Of a stretch of DNA of 64,000 nt, positions 24,060-38,116 are shown one piece after another. Origin of the DNA: Protonemura montana (Eukaryota > Arthropoda > Insecta > Plecoptera > Nemouridae). Below the pieces are notes generated by a model, which saw nothing but the letters and a program-made list of their open reading frames with translations, did not search any database and was not told the origin of the DNA. Made by a program: the position numbers and the translations under genes. How positions within the stretch are numbered: the stretch's first letter is position 1; each line of letters opens with the position of its first letter. Location of the stretch: contig OX387605.1 in the NCBI GenBank assembly GCA_947568835.1, positions 14,326,418 to 14,390,417 on the forward strand, read 5' to 3'.

Positions 24060-25935
24060 AACTTAACTTTAGGTTTCGCAAAGTCGCTCGGGTGTGGTTA
24101 CTTTCGTTAACAGCCTGTAGCCGCACTTTCTTCATTTATGCGCAACTCCATTTTGTTTGAGATTAATTTTTCCTCGTTAATCGAGTGGAGTTCGTTGCTT
24201 TGTATCATTTTATCACAAATACGCTGTTACTTTTCGTTAGCAACGACATTTAATTCAAACGTCAAGGAAGCGGATTCTTCTCGGCCCAGTTTTCATGAAG
24301 ATTAAGCCCTCTGTCTCAGCGCGTTAGGTCTTGTATTGTTCAAAGAAATTACGAATGCCTCGCGACTTTTAGGATGCTGCATCCTTCTTGTGAATTATCT
24401 TCCAGTGTACAGACATTCGCGGCACGGGCGTTCGCAAACTTGCTGGTGAGCAAACTTTACGAGTCCTGAAAACAATGGTTCTACATTTTGTTTCTAATCT
24501 CATTTAATAACAGTTAGTTACGAGTGAATGAATCCATTTTGTAATAAATATGGAATTTGTGTTGGGGGATGATTTTAACTGGAGCGTATGCTGAACAAGC
24601 GATAAGCAAGACGGAAAAATTCCAGTCTCGAAAACATTTCAAATTTGCCAGCAAAGAACTTGTAACAATCGATTTTTTCACCTAGGTCAGTTATTTAAGA
24701 CGGCGTCACTACATAACTCAACGTTGACACGATCTGATGTCAGTTGAGTCTGCCAACATCCAGCGTCGCAAATCTCAGTTAGATATTCAAATATTCTATT
24801 CTATACTTGGTCAACATCAATGAATAATTTTGCATCTCTAAATGAACCTTATAATCAAATTAATTCATCGCTCCAATGAAAATTCATATAACATTTGGCC
24901 TGCCAGTTTCTAGCTAGGAAACACGAAGTGAACGGCGGAAACTCTAGCATGTTAGACTCTGCAACAGTTGTTTCGAGCATCATTTTGAATGGCACAGTGC
25001 CACGAAGTGGACCCAGTGACAGATAGCAGCCAGAATAATGTCACTGCCAGGCGAGTTCACTTGAACATTACACACATTATTCATGGAGCAGACAAAACCT
25101 GGCGGTAGCATCGTACTTCAATACGAACAATCATTCTGCACTCGTGTTGTGAGATGGGAGTGGCTGCTACCGCTCAGCTGCCGCTGCCTGCCTCGGCCTG
25201 CTACCGCTTGGAATAATTTCATTTGTGACAAGTGTTGACACATTATCCTCAGCCACGAGTCCTGATCCTGACTGAGCCAGATCAAGTCATCGCTCAAATT
25301 GCTGGGTCGACCCCGCGACGGGTTTTAGTTGATCTTCGTGTACGCTCGCATGGCGAAATCTACCTGCCATTTGCATTTTTTAATTGGGCCTATTTCAAAC
25401 AAATTTATATACAAATATCGGAACTTGATCTTTCCTCGACAAATATTTCTGAGAAAATTAAGTAACAATGCTGCTGAAAGCTAAGAATTTGAAAATCACT
25501 CTCAAGGTGAGCTCGAACTTCCTCGAAAAGCTGGCAATTGATGCTGAGCATCAATTATTTATAGAAGATGAATGCTCTAGCTCAATTTATACGAAAAACT
25601 GCTTCATGATCGTGGCATTCCTGCCACCAGCTTCGCTCTATGTCATCCCGTGCGCTTCACAAAACAAATTTGAACAAGATGTCAACCCTTTGATAGCGAT
25701 TTAATGTCTGCTAGATAGACATCAACAGGCCGGCCCGTAGGTTTGAGCTCTAAACATCCAGCGCCTATAAAAAATACACGAGTTTTAGTGTTTAGTTGCC
25801 AAGGTAAAAATAATTTATATTTCCAAACACGTTCTGCCCAAACACAGATAGGCCAGTCGAAAGAAATATCATCTTTTTTATGTGATGTCATAAACTACGT
25901 AGTAATGTATACCTTGAAATATTAAAATAATACAA

Positions 25936-25963
25936 CATTTTCACGCGCTGTAACGTGAAAATG
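25936..25963. repeat. 10-bp perfect inverted repeat with 8-nt loop
   Basis: CATTTTCACG at 25,936 pairs exactly with CGTGAAAATG ending at 25,963. Isolated hairpin with no U-run or gene next to it. Confidence 0.85.
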
Positions 25964-27714
25964 GGAAATTTAGTTATATTTTGAACGCTGAATCGTACGC
26001 GGTGGTTTAGTTGCTGCGACGCCCAGATTACTTTCAGCAAAATTATTTAATTATAAACGAATAGTAGTGCGCTAAACACCGTGTTGGATGCACAACGTTT
26101 TATAGCGTGATATTTGGGTGTAAATGTAATATAACAGCAGGTGGCGCGATATCTATAAACCAGTACCTAGTCTACTTACTTTCCTGGCACTTATTATGTG
26201 TGCAAAGCGCGGTGCACACAGAATAAATTGTACTCTATTCCTGATGGTATTCATTCAAAAAATTTAAGTGAACTGGGATCAAATGAATTCCTATTTTCAT
26301 CAAACATGGTAGTGGAATAGTTTCAACGTATCAACTACTGACTGAAAATGCAATACATGTCAAGACTTTAAATAAAACGCGGAATTTCTATAATATAAAC
26401 TCCAAGTTTACCTAATAAAATAACACTATTTGAACAACGAGAATAATTGAAAATGGAAAATTCGTTTTTTTTTTCTTGTGCATATCATTGTGAGAGTGGC
26501 TTATCTGGAACGCTTTATCATAACGACGGCCGCGCGTAACGTGAGCGGCGTCCTTCCTAACCATCTTCCCGTCCGCGGGACGCGCGACGGGATAGCAGCG
26601 GGAACAAGATCCCATTCAAAGACTCCTTCTTCAGGATAGCATCAGCTGCGCTTATCTGGTAGCGCTTATCAAACTCTCTATCTCGGTAAACCCTCCGGGG
26701 AGCTATAATCACGGACAGGATAAGCAACGCCTGGATATATTATCCACAAAGAGAATGATCCAACCAAAGATGCACACAGCATATTCACAATGGGGCACGG
26801 CCGGGGCACTGCGAATCAAGACAAAAAGACACTTCCGAAAATCGCGAGATTGTTTTTTATGTGTGGTCTCACTGTGTGTTTTATCGCGTCCAAGAGTATA
26901 GTTGGCGTGATCCCTGTGGGGTCGCGCGGTGTAAGGGTTGTTACTCATGAAGACGCTGGTGACGTCCCCGAGAGCGAGCCATAATGTCCCAACGGGGAGT
27001 CGATCTCGCGTCCAGAGTACATGTTTTAACACAACCTTAGTTTTATTATCGCCGGTGGCTGCTCTCTGACTCGGGACCACAGCGTGATGCGTGGCCGGCG
27101 CAGCGGGACTGTCCCAAACAGCGTCGTCTTGGGTTTCTTGAGCGAACACATTGTCTCGAGAAATGGAAGTGTGGGAGTTACTTTTTATAAGCTAGTTTAC
27201 CGGCGATATTTACGGCCAATCCTTATCAAAACTTGTTGTGTGCAATCCACATTGTTGTTGAGGACAAAACAAACTTCTCTTTGTGTAATATGAAAAGGAA
27301 AGAACAGATAAATCCCAAAACATGATGTCTCACTAATCGATTTATAATTTGTGTGAAATCACGGTTTGCATTACACGTTAAAACTGCGATGATTGGCGTG
27401 CAAACACGCCATAATCGCAAGCAAACAAAGTCTGCTTTGCAAACACGTGTTCACCAGACAGAAAAAAAGGTGCAATAACATAATTGGAGCACATTAACAT
27501 CAAACTCAACTTCAAAATGTGCACGGTTCATGTTCATGTTCAAGTGGTTCATAGATCATATCTAGTATAACATTGAACGTCTTGATCCCAGCCTCCCAAG
27601 TGGGTCAAATCGTACACAGAGTCACATCCGCTCTAGGTGCACAATAATCTGATTGTCTGGCTTAAGCAGTGTTCAGCCAACGACAAGTAGTCGCTGAAAT
27701 TCTAGGTCTGCAGT

Positions 27715-27745
27715 GGGGGGTGGGGGGGGGGGGGGGGGGGGGGGG
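27715..27745. repeat. poly(G) tract, 6 + 24 nt
   Basis: Six G, one T, then 24 uninterrupted G on the plus strand. Confidence 0.95.
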
Positions 27746-29326
27746 AGCGATGTTCGGGCGGGGACGTTTGTTCCTAATTCATTAGTGCATCCGCGATTTG
27801 TGGCAATGCGCCCCCTCGGCACTGGCCCCAGCCCGCCGCATTCTGAGCACCACTTAAAGCTCGTCTGACTGATGAGGCCAACACTAATGATGCAATCAAC
27901 ACATAACTTACTCTCTAATTAATGACAATTCCACAAACAATTAATATTATTAATTCAATGACTGGGAAGGAGACACAGAAAGTTACAGGCCTAAGTGGAT
28001 ATGTGTATAGCTACAGAATCAACATAAAATGTATGCATAGTTCGCGAAATCCGCCATCAGGATTGTTTGATAATGGGTATGATCGTGATGTCTGCCAACA
28101 CGTTATTGACAATCAATATTGGTTTCATGACAATTTGGTTTGTGGTCAGACTGGAAAAAAATCAATCGGATTGATTTGAGTCTACCCTTTATGGAAGCCG
28201 ATGTGTATCTAATTGCATGCAGAAATTAAATTTAATTCGATGCAAGCAATTAGACCAAAGTACACAGTAATATTTGAATTGGAGCGCGATTGCTGGGCTA
28301 CAAACGGCCACTATTGAATTCACCAAACGAACATATTTGATATTTGCAACTATATGCTAGTCACCTACCAGTCGTCCATTAAAATCGTTCATCCCATAAG
28401 TGTTTGCCAATAAATCTGTACGAGATACATACAGAACGTAAATAAGCAATTTCCACGGAAATCTCCTGGCAGTGAAAGGTTACATTCAAAATTGGAAACT
28501 GCTCCAGAATCCGGCTATCGAAATTTTAGGCCAGCCTTGAGACGGATAAACAGACAGCAGCAACAGCAAGGGGTGAGTTGGTACAATCTGTTGTTTCCGC
28601 CTCGAGTCACGAAGCAATCCCCCGCCTTCGGGCAGCGTCACGGCCGGCAATCAATCGCACCTGCACGTAGTTATTTGCACGATATTAACAAGCACATTGG
28701 TGTGACCAGTGGTACCAGCAGTAGCGAGACTGGTGCGATTATAGTATAGGTTCGACCGTTCGCGTCGGCCAGAACTAGCGAAATGTGACCACTAGACGTG
28801 AGTAATGTCAAGGTGGAAAGGCGCCGAGATTAAATGCCGATTCCGGAAATAGGGTCAACCAAGATATGCGGGTGGTTATATGGAAGTGTGCCCAAAAACA
28901 AGAGGGGCGAGCAAACTGGTAGGTAATCGCAATGTAATTGAAGGAAATCTCATTTTGAAAGCGCTGCTGTGTAACTCCCATCAAAGCAATCTCTAAAGTT
29001 AACATCATGTTTCAGGGCTAAAAAAAAAAAGTATATAAACTCAATTTCTCTGTTCAACTCGTAGCATAACGCAGGTTTAACTCTACGCTTTTATTCGATA
29101 ACGCGCGTCGGTGGAAGCCGCAAACGTTCCTCTCATTTATTAGCCGACCCCAAACCCTAAATTTGATCGTCGGCTGTGACCTTGGTCATCTCATTTTGTT
29201 CCCGACAAGATTTGTCCGACCCATGGAGACCGTGTGCTCGTCGTAAAGCGCCCGTCGCCGACGTCACCCGCATCAATCACAACGACGACGTCAGCGAGCG
29301 TACAACGATTGACCTGCGCCGTATGC

Positions 29327-29350
29327 CACGACGACAACGACGACGACGAG
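29327..29350. repeat. (CGA)n-type trinucleotide repeat
   Basis: Imperfect run of CGA/CAA triplets. It gives an arginine-rich chance frame on the plus strand, not taken as a gene. Confidence 0.75.
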
Positions 29351-29836
29351 GTTACGTCGACGCCGATTTGTTTAATCAAGTAACAACCGAAAGCGGCATC
29401 GCTCTCTACGAATTAATAACGTGTAGCGTTGCCTTGACTTTGAGCTCCGGCAGCAAATTAATATCACTGAAGCGATGTAGTACTTAAGAGGCTAACAGGC
29501 TGGTGTGCGCCATTTATCACGTCCATAGTCGCCTCGTTAACCGTAGTAAACGATATTCAAGCAATCAAAATGTAAGATTTCATTAAAAGCGTTGCTTCAT
29601 TATTATTATTAAAACAGTGAAATAGTACATGGAAGCCAGATTGCAATCAGTGCCAGCTCTTGTGTGGATATTGTTCAGGTTTGATTAGGTCTTAATGTTG
29701 GTTTACTACGTTGATTTATTGCCGCTATTTAAATCTGTCGAAACGGCTACTTTAGTTAATTACGCAATTTGGAATAATTATTGACATATGTGTTAGATTT
29801 TAGATTTAGATTCAGTAGGATATACAAACGGTGAGA

Positions 29837-30270
29837 AACTCCTAGATGCAGCCCGCAGAACAACATCTGGCACCTCCACTGTAGACTTGAATTTAAGGAT
29901 TTCTTCAAATTATTTTGTAAGTAGCGATATTTCAGGTGAAAAATTGAGACAAATAATTATCGATCATTCGTAGAAAATGGTCAGCTTTATAAGATGAGAA
30001 AAGTTTGGCAGAACTCCTAAATGCAGCCCGCAGATCAAAAGCTATCAATTCTCTGCCAAAGTATTGCATTTACAGATTTCATCATAAATTCCACTTAGTT
30101 TTGGTATTTCACGTTGTAAAGCAAACCATCATGACCATCGGTCATGAAAAATGCTGACTTACTGAATTGATAATACGGAAGTCAATATCAAATAACTCTT
30201 AAAATCAGCCCGCAAAGCAATCTATCATGGCACCTCCGTCAAATCAGTGCATAACAAATAACGTGCCCGA
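29837..30270 (+). repeat. ~178-bp diverged tandem array, three units
   Basis: Units begin at 29,837, 30,012 and 30,194 with AACTCCTAGATGCAGCCCGC, AACTCCTAAATGCAGCCCGC and AACTCTTAAAATCAGCCCGC, giving periods of 175 and 182 bp. Similarity continues through the units: GAATTTAAGGATTTCTTCA against GCATTTACAGATTTCATCA, and ATTTCAGGTGAAAAA against ATTTCACGTTGTAAA. The third unit appears truncated. No open frame is conserved, so this is more likely an old satellite or tandem-bearing element than a gene. A fourth, isolated copy lies near 620. Confidence 0.7.
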
Positions 30271-32112
30271 GAAGCAGGACAAGAACGTTACGTTACAGTT
30301 CGCACACAATGTCTTTGTCGTGATTGTTCGGGGCCCAAAGAGCTACAAATAACGATCGACCACTCGAGGAAGAATGTTGCGTTATTAATTTTTAGGCCGC
30401 TCAATTTAATTAAGTTATCAAACTCCCCGGGTACTATCTCACGGATTGATCTTTGTTCATGGCGAGGATTCTCGCATTACTCCGTGGCTCAGCCGGAAAT
30501 ACGATTCCGCGATTCCGTTCCGAGACACAATTTTTGAATTATCGCAAAGCCACGAAAAACGTCTACCAGTGCACAATTTTTGCAATCGGCTCGTGCGTTT
30601 TTTTTTTTTACTCGATTTGAGATATCGATTAGGGCAGCTGGATTCTTTTCAGTATCTTCTCCTTTAACGTTCGACATGTTTTGTGTATTTATCTTGTTGT
30701 TCATGTGTGATGTTTGCAGCCAGTGAGGAATGCATTTCTACGTTTCCTGTGCGGAAGCGTGGATAACAGCACGCGCTGCAACATCTTTCCTTACATCCGG
30801 CAATTTGAATCTTTGCGAACTAAAATGTGTCGTCACAGAGATGGATGCACTTCATGCTGTCTGAAAGCTTTTGAATGATCGTGCCAAGGAAAATGCATTA
30901 GCAGCATTTTTTGTGTGATAGGTACAGAGCAAATGGTCTCGATTATGTAAATAATTGTTCCGTACATTTTACAGTCTAATGCTTATCGTTCTAAAAATTT
31001 AAAAGAATAACTGCATTTTACGGTATTATGCGAATATCGTTTTGTTTCTCTTTCTAGGTCATGTTACAGTCTAACAAGCTTCAAGGCTAGCGAGGCTCGA
31101 CAAGAAGTGATGAAAATCAAGTAATAAAAAAAAATCCTTTTTTCGATTGTGTAAAATTTTCAAAAGATTTTGAAATTTAACGAAAAAATCTCAACCAGGG
31201 TAGCCGGCTTATGAGGATGACTCAGAACGGCAGACATTTTTGAAATCACTGTGCTCGTTGCAACTCAATTTGTTGAAATATTTCCCCACCGGAGGCGACG
31301 TCTAGTGCAGTGCGTGTACCAAAAGTCCGTCATTGTAACCCGCTGTGATTGAGGCACTTACAATCCACGTCGCCCGAACCAGTGCATTATCTTCCTCCAC
31401 GTATTGCGACAATTACAGCCAATTGTCGCAGTTCCACTCAGCACAATAAGACCTGTTGAATACGGTTTCGCCATTGTCTCCATTATCACCGTTTGATTGA
31501 ATGCCAGGAATCGCTAGGATAAAGGAAATAAAAACCGTCTGTTAAAAAAGAATAGCGTGTAAAGCAGTATCCTAGTCGTCTAGAGATGTGTTGCGTTCCG
31601 TCAGGTCGCGCGTGGAAATCTCTGTAGTGCACGAAACGCTTGGAAGAAGAACGTCGAGGTAACACACAAATCAATCGGGAGTAAGTGGCTTGGCATCTCT
31701 TGAAGACAGCTTATTGGAACCGGTGAGTGTAAGTAGCGGACGTTACCTTCCCGTTTAGCACCGAGGGCGCGAGGTGGGCGTATCAATTTTACGGGCGACC
31801 ATAAAATAAAAACGGTCAAATGATTAAACTTGCCGTGATATATGAAAAAAAATCTCTTGAATTGTTATGAGTTGAATGGGGTCAATTTTCGATTTTTGTT
31901 TTCTACTTTTTTCGCGAGATATTACTCAATAATCGGACGATGAAGAGTGCCCAAAGCCGAAGGGTAGTTTTTTTTAGTGGGGAGGGGGCTGCTTTTGGGG
32001 TGGTCGGCAAAGAGCGCCATTAATTTCAGGGTAAAGAGCGTATGCGCACGGGGCGCCGGCAGGGGTGGATTCTGGCTGGCGGTCTGTGTGGATAGTGCGG
32101 CGTTAGGGCGAA

Positions 32113-32138
32113 GGGGGGGGGGGGGGGGGGGGGGGGGG
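32113..32138. repeat. poly(G) tract, 26 nt
   Basis: Uninterrupted run of 26 G, one of the two longest homopolymers in the window. Confidence 0.95.
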
Positions 32139-33190
32139 CGCGTAATGCTGACCACCAGCCTGCAGATGGCACGGCGATAGAACACGCTCGCCGTGCGAAC
32201 AATTGATGATCACCGTCGGCGTCGCCATCGATACCGGCTCATTGTTACCGCGCTGCCAGCCATGGAATTGTGCGGGCCGCCCAAAGACGCGATCGCTGTT
32301 TCGGGCAAGATTTGGCAAAGAAAAAAATACAACCTGACATTAAAGGCAATAAAAAGAAACCGTCGATATTTCCTACGCTGCTGACCGCTGAAGATTTGAC
32401 GTATTTTCTAGCCGCCAGTGTAACAAAGGAGGCTTCCAATAACGAGATACTTTTAGTCTGATGCCCCAGGACAATGCTAAATTCTGCGACAGTTCTGCAA
32501 ACTTGGTGATCGTTCACCGCTCAAGCCATCTCCGCATGGAATGGATGCAGACCCCATTATCAAAGTACAGTTCATTGCCGCTTTTCGGATGCTATAAAAT
32601 AGAATGCATAATTAAAGGCATACCAAACTTAAACGCCGTACAAAACATAAGGATGTAGCCTTTCTCATTTTCCAACTATATATGGGTGCACAGATGTTGC
32701 ATGCTTTCCATATAAATTAATAACAGCGCAATAAGAAAATGGTTCCATAGTTGCGCAGCACAGTATGAATTATACGTATATTTAAATTCAAACGTATGAG
32801 AGCAGCTTTTACTTAAAATGAAATATAAAAAAAGCGAAACTTGGCGTGAAGATTTGCAATCTGAATGCTCAATGCTCGCTGCTCGCCGGAAAGTTTGCCA
32901 GTTTTAGAATGGAGCAAGTAAACGATATTTCAGCTCGATATCGGTAACGATTAATAATAATCTTTCTGTCGTATTATTTCTGTCAAGTTTTAAGATTCAT
33001 ACACAATCATTGTGTTTTCCGCTTCGCGTGCGTGTTGCGAACAACGAATTTGCCAAACTGCCTCATGGAGTGAATAAATTGCACTCGTAAGCTGCGTTCG
33101 ACGTTTTGATAAATGTGACGCTTCAGTTCGCGATGGGCGCAGCGCTCGGAAATCGTTAGATTATTTCCCCGGTTGCGGGGGTCGGTTGGT

Positions 33191-33233
33191 CGGTCCCCCC
33201 AAGGGCAGGCTCGGTCCCCCCCAAGGGCAGGCT
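33191..33233. repeat. 21/22-bp tandem duplication
   Basis: CGGTCCCCCCAAGGGCAGGCT is followed immediately by a copy with one extra C. It lies in a CpG-rich patch. Confidence 0.9.
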
Positions 33234-35842
33234 CGGCAGGCGCCCACTTTTGCAAGTCGCAAGCGACAGGAACACGCAGCACGATCTCTTAAACTTGTTG
33301 CGCCTTACACGGTCAAGAGGCGTCGTCGGATACGCAACCGTAAAGCAGTGGCGACGGTCGAAGACGCCGGCTCCCGATGTGTTCCCCCAACGCCGCACCC
33401 TAATTATGCTCGTAAAATAGGCTTCCGCGAGCCGGGACGGGACGAGGCTAGGCGGAGGCCGACAACAATGCGGTATTAGTTGTTGTCCATTGCAACATTT
33501 CGCCTTAACGCGCAGATCGTGAGCCGAATCGAAACGGCAGATCGGCCGACCGTCATAAAGTGCGCACATAAATCACAGACGGAAATAAAACCGCGTTCAA
33601 ACTCCAACAAAAAAAAAAGTGGCAAGAAGCATAAAAAATATATAAATGATGAAGACTGCGATTTTGCGCGCGGTCGCCGCCCTCTGCAGTTAATGAGTGA
33701 TGGCAGGCGGTAGATGTCATCCCGTCCGAACGAGCAGTGGGCCGAAAAATTACTTCTCATCGCCTGTCCGAAAAAAAGAAGAATCTGCCCTTTGTCTTCC
33801 CGCTTGTTTTCGGTGCGGCGCGGCAGCGGCGGTGCCCTTCCGCCCCACCCGCGCTACCCAACATGCCCGAAGTGAACGTCGACGCTGGTATGCAGCGTGA
33901 TTAACCGTTGAAATTGTTTGGCTGGCACTACTTTATCTGTGTCACTCCGCCGTCCGCGCGGTCGCATAGCTTCACCACGCATTAATATACACTGTGTGTG
34001 TGTTTGTGCATGGAAAGCTACCTCCGCGCTGCTCGGCGGCGCCAAAACACGACGAAATAGTTCGCTCAGTGTTTGTAGTTCTACCACACTTTACGAGCTA
34101 CATCATCATTATTACATCGCGGTCCCGCGATAGAATTTTGTAAGATGAAAAACGCATAGTTTGGGGCTTTCAATTATAATTCCCGACATGAGTGGCTGAG
34201 GGTTTGAATGTGTGAGAGCGACAGCGCCAACAAACAACAAAACCATATTTTGGCGCTGCGGTGGCGGGAATAATAAAATGTGCTGGACGGCTGCAACTAT
34301 GCAGCTATCTCTTGCGCTTCACCAGTATATGCCCAAGAATACGGTTTAGGGTAAAAATTCTACAAAATGTTATCGTTGTAGGTAGAGGAAAAGGTCTGGA
34401 CATTTTAATGTAGCCCCGCGCTGGGCACAAAGTCCATTATATTACAGTTCTTGCTAGTAAAAGGACAAGAACGAATGTAAATTTGAACAAAAACATTTTC
34501 AAAAGCTATTTTCATCCAAAAATGTTTCCAATAATGTAAAAGGAACCAAAACACACAAATCCTCTGATATCTTTGTTTTACATGTGTATATCGTAAAGCC
34601 CCTCGTGATTAAAGCATTTCCCATCTGCCTAAACTGCGGCCGATATAGGAGGGAAAAGCTTAATCAATTGATATTCCCTGACGGACATATAATATGGAGC
34701 CAGCCAGCAGATTCATTGTTGCCTTCGTAACAATGAAGAGTCGAGAGGAAGCTCGTTAAATCGCTGCTGGAAGCGATTCCCGCTCGTCGCTGCAGCAACC
34801 AACCCAGCGCCACCACCACACGTCCAATTAAAACCATCCTCATTGAATCTATCAGCTTCCTTTTCTAAGGCGAGGACTTTACCCGTTACCATTCCACCTC
34901 AATGTCACGTGAAATGCGGGGATTAGTATGTGATGAGGGTTTAGGGGGCGACCAAAAACAACGTGCAATTCTTGAACTCATTCGTCTCTTTACCTTGAAG
35001 CAGCGTCAGGTCTGGAAATGGCACCACTCTTTCGTGATCCTTGTCGAGATACCGTAGAATTGGTCTGCAACACCGAAGAAAAAGTAGTAAAACAGTTACC
35101 AGTAAACAGTTACGTGACACATGTGCAACGAAATCTAAATTTTCAGCTGTAACTCGGAATTGTAATAAAGGTCTCATACTATTCAAATTCCCACATCAAG
35201 AGGTATACAATTATGAAAGAACTAGTCTACACGTAGAAAAGTTGCAACTCTTTTCGCAGCTTATGGAAATGGGCAAACCACAAAACGCAGAAACTATGTG
35301 TTACCTTAGCAGAACTCCTTTTTCCTAGCCTATATTTCAGACTATAATTTTCCCACGGAGAGGTAATTTAGTATACACTCAATTGTCTGTCAAAAGAGAC
35401 CATTACTGGATTATTGACTGCTTATTACATCCCATGGTTGTGCAACGTTCCGAAATGAGGTTAACTATATATATATCAGTCCCCATCCTACCACGACACC
35501 GGCAAACTCCATATACTACAGCGACACGTTGGACGCACGTTACCCCACGCTAATGCCGTTTTTTAAAGCTTGTACGGCATAGTGTTTAAACGTCGTGTCA
35601 TTGCGTGTGTGTAGGATGAGTGCTTGCTAGGAAAGGGGTACTGAAGGTGAATATCCAATAACACTGGTGTCATATGTCTTCGTCTCCCTTGCCACTTTCC
35701 CACTCTCATTTCACGCTGTCCCTATGCGTATCTCTATCTCGCTCTTGCCCGCGACGGCCAAACGAGAAGCCGAGAGTGATGGATAGATGCCAATACCGAG
35801 CTACTATTGCAGTCGGGAACGATTTTACGCGGCGGCATGGTT

Positions 35843-35863
35843 GGGGGGGGGGGGGGGGGGGGG
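35843..35863. repeat. poly(G) tract, 21 nt
   Basis: Uninterrupted run of 21 G on the plus strand. Confidence 0.95.
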
Positions 35864-37382
35864 TGGATGCGACCGCATGATGGCACCACGGAGACACCGA
35901 TCACATATCTAACTGTATAAAAGATCACATTCTACAGCCGCCTCTGTAAGGATGTGATGAATAATGTAAGATTCTGTTATCGGCGCGTGCTATCGGTCGG
36001 AGGCCAATAGAAAGCGGTGGTATTGAAACGAGACTTGAGGTTTTATCCGGAACAATATAAGGAGAGGAAATAACTTTTGTGTTCACTGATTTTTGTTTTC
36101 TATGATAGGGGAGAAGTTGTTTTGAGACAATTGGTACACGATAAAAGTGAATTAGTTGCATTTTGTTGTTCAAGAAAGAGACCATACTTTTTCAATTAAT
36201 TAGATATCTTATCATTTAACTAACCTACTTTCTAAAACCGTTATTTTCGAGAGTGCTAGACAAGGAAAATAATGTCAACTATCGTACAAACGTGATACTG
36301 CTCAGGAAACGGTTCACGAGTGTTTTGAAAGACGTGTTTTCCGAGCCCGCGGGTAAGCTGAAAACACAAACGAACGCATTTCCTCCATTTTCCAAGGCGG
36401 TCAATTAGAGCGACCGCGCTCGCGCTAGCGACAGTAAACGGGTGGTGCCTAGCACCTTCGATTGACTTTGCTGATATCCGGATCGAATGTTCACCAAGAT
36501 AAGTGCTTTCTAATCCCACAAGTGGTCGGCGACGTTTGTGTGTTCGTAATTAATGTCATTAAGTTGGTCTTGTCTGGTGGTAGTTCGTGCCGCCTGGCGT
36601 CAAGTTAGTTAATCAGACTCAGCCGAGAGTTGGTAATTGAGCAGACTATTAGAGTCAATTGTGGTCCCTAAGTCGCAGCCCTCTGGTTTTAATTAAGTCC
36701 ATCGTAGACTGTTTTTATACATCCCACGTCAGCTTTGGAAGTCTGTACAGGGTGTTGAGAGTTCATGTAAATGCACTGAAATGTACTTGGTAGCAAAGCA
36801 ACGAAAGTGCGCGTAAATGCACTTGGCATGTTTTAGCTACAGTGAAATTAAGTGTATAAAATGCACTAGAAATCGCAAAAGTATATCTCATAAATATATT
36901 AATCGCGGAAGAAAACTCTGTGCTATGTCTGAGGAGTAAACTAAGCTGGTGGAGTGGTTACATTTTCTGTGAAAACTTATGATGGATGAGTTACTTTTCA
37001 TATCCCACATTAGCAACATATTGTGCTGGGCCAGTGGTATCTTAGGTACATATCTTTCAATTGTTGATTTGAGAACGTTTTCCTTGTCAATTTTCCAGGT
37101 GGTATCTCCAAAGAATATTGGAAGTAATATCTTCGTAATTGACTAAGTTAAGCTATGAACTTCTTAAATTTCAGATAACATAAAAATCTAAAAAACATTT
37201 GTCAGGGTACCGTTTCAGGTGGAAAAGAACAAAGGAAACGTAAATACAGCTAAGCGTAAGGTCTACATTATACCAAAAAATTTCCAAAAATGTTAACACT
37301 TTCCACACTTCCAAGAAGTGTCTACTACTGTGTTGCTAAAAATTCAAGAAATCAGTTAACTATTTGACAGGCAGCATAACTG

Positions 37383-37428
37383 CCCCCCCCCCCCCCCCCC
37401 CCCCCACCCCCCCCCCCCCCCCCACCCC
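37383..37428. repeat. interrupted poly(C) tract, 23 + 17 nt
   Basis: 23 C, A, 17 C, A, then four C. It is the longest C-rich tract in the window and forms a continuous polypyrimidine stretch apart from two A. Confidence 0.95.
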
Positions 37429-38071
37429 GACAGGCGAGAATTTACACCCCAAGCTGCCAACCAATTAAGTATTGATTTAGAATTAGTCCATAATGAATAT
37501 CGAAAGTTCCCGAAATGTTACGTCTGTAAGTACGAAATTAAACAGTCTTTCTTGTAGACTAATTAGCGTTTTCTAAACTCGTTTCTTACGTTAAAATATA
37601 TTTAAAAAATCCGAAGCCACTCACTGCTGTCCATCAAATATCCTTCGAGGAAAAAAATGTACAGCCGTAAATATTTTAATTCATTTGCATTTTTCTTATC
37701 GACCGTAAAACAATCACGCAACGCAGGAGATGACTAGCATAGGTCATCATCTTCCCTCCTTCGACACATGATATCCAAGAGGCCTCGTTCAGCGTATCAG
37801 AGTATCACCCAACGTGCAACCCGTCCCCGTCGCCGGGTCCACAAAAGGTGCGACACAAACAACGGGTGTGCACATTGTCTTGAACGTGCCCGAGTGCTCG
37901 GAGTGCGTTTCGTGTGCGTGTGCTGTGGAACGCGTGGGTGTGAGGGCCGTTCGCTCACACCGAGGGCGACGAAACTTCACGAGTAGCGCGGCTAGTCGTC
38001 AATGTTATCTGGAGCGAGCGAGCGAACCGTGCCAAAGCTGTGCGCTGTCCCGAAAAGTGTTGGAACTTTGT

Positions 38072-38116
38072 CCACCACCGCCGCCGCCACCGTCGTCGTC
38101 GTCGTCGTTGTCGTCG
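38072..38116. repeat. compound trinucleotide repeat (CCG)n(GTC)n
   Basis: Imperfect CCA/CCG triplets run into imperfect GTC triplets. It lies at the end of a CpG-rich patch; translation gives low-complexity runs only. Confidence 0.85.

Larger units (their letters stand above)
21764..29836. other. non-coding stretch
   Basis: No exon or RNA gene is recognised. Two consecutive open frames at 25,232-25,704 lie in different frames and match no known family. A 146-codon antisense frame at 26,709-27,149 sits in a GC-rich patch and has no domain. Short palindromes and C/G tracts are listed separately. The stretch is either intergenic or part of an upstream untranslated region of the DIP-like gene. 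Confidence 0.5.

Noticed and set aside
25232..25704. Two back-to-back plus-strand open frames
   Set aside because: They lie in different frames, match no family, and have no splice sites that would join them.
26709..27149. 146-codon minus-strand open frame
   Set aside because: No domain or conserved motif recognised; lies in a CpG-rich patch that keeps several frames open.
28940..28970. CTCATTTTGAAAGCGCTG, similar to the bantam microRNA
   Set aside because: The seed region does not match fully and no precursor hairpin was seen.
29837..30270. CRISPR-like repeat array
   Set aside because: Units are ~178 bp, diverged throughout and lack constant short repeats with unique spacers; the sequence is eukaryotic.
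33660..33690. CGCCCTCTGCAG resembling a CTCF-type insulator site
   Set aside because: Only a partial match to the motif; cannot be distinguished from chance in a GC-rich patch.
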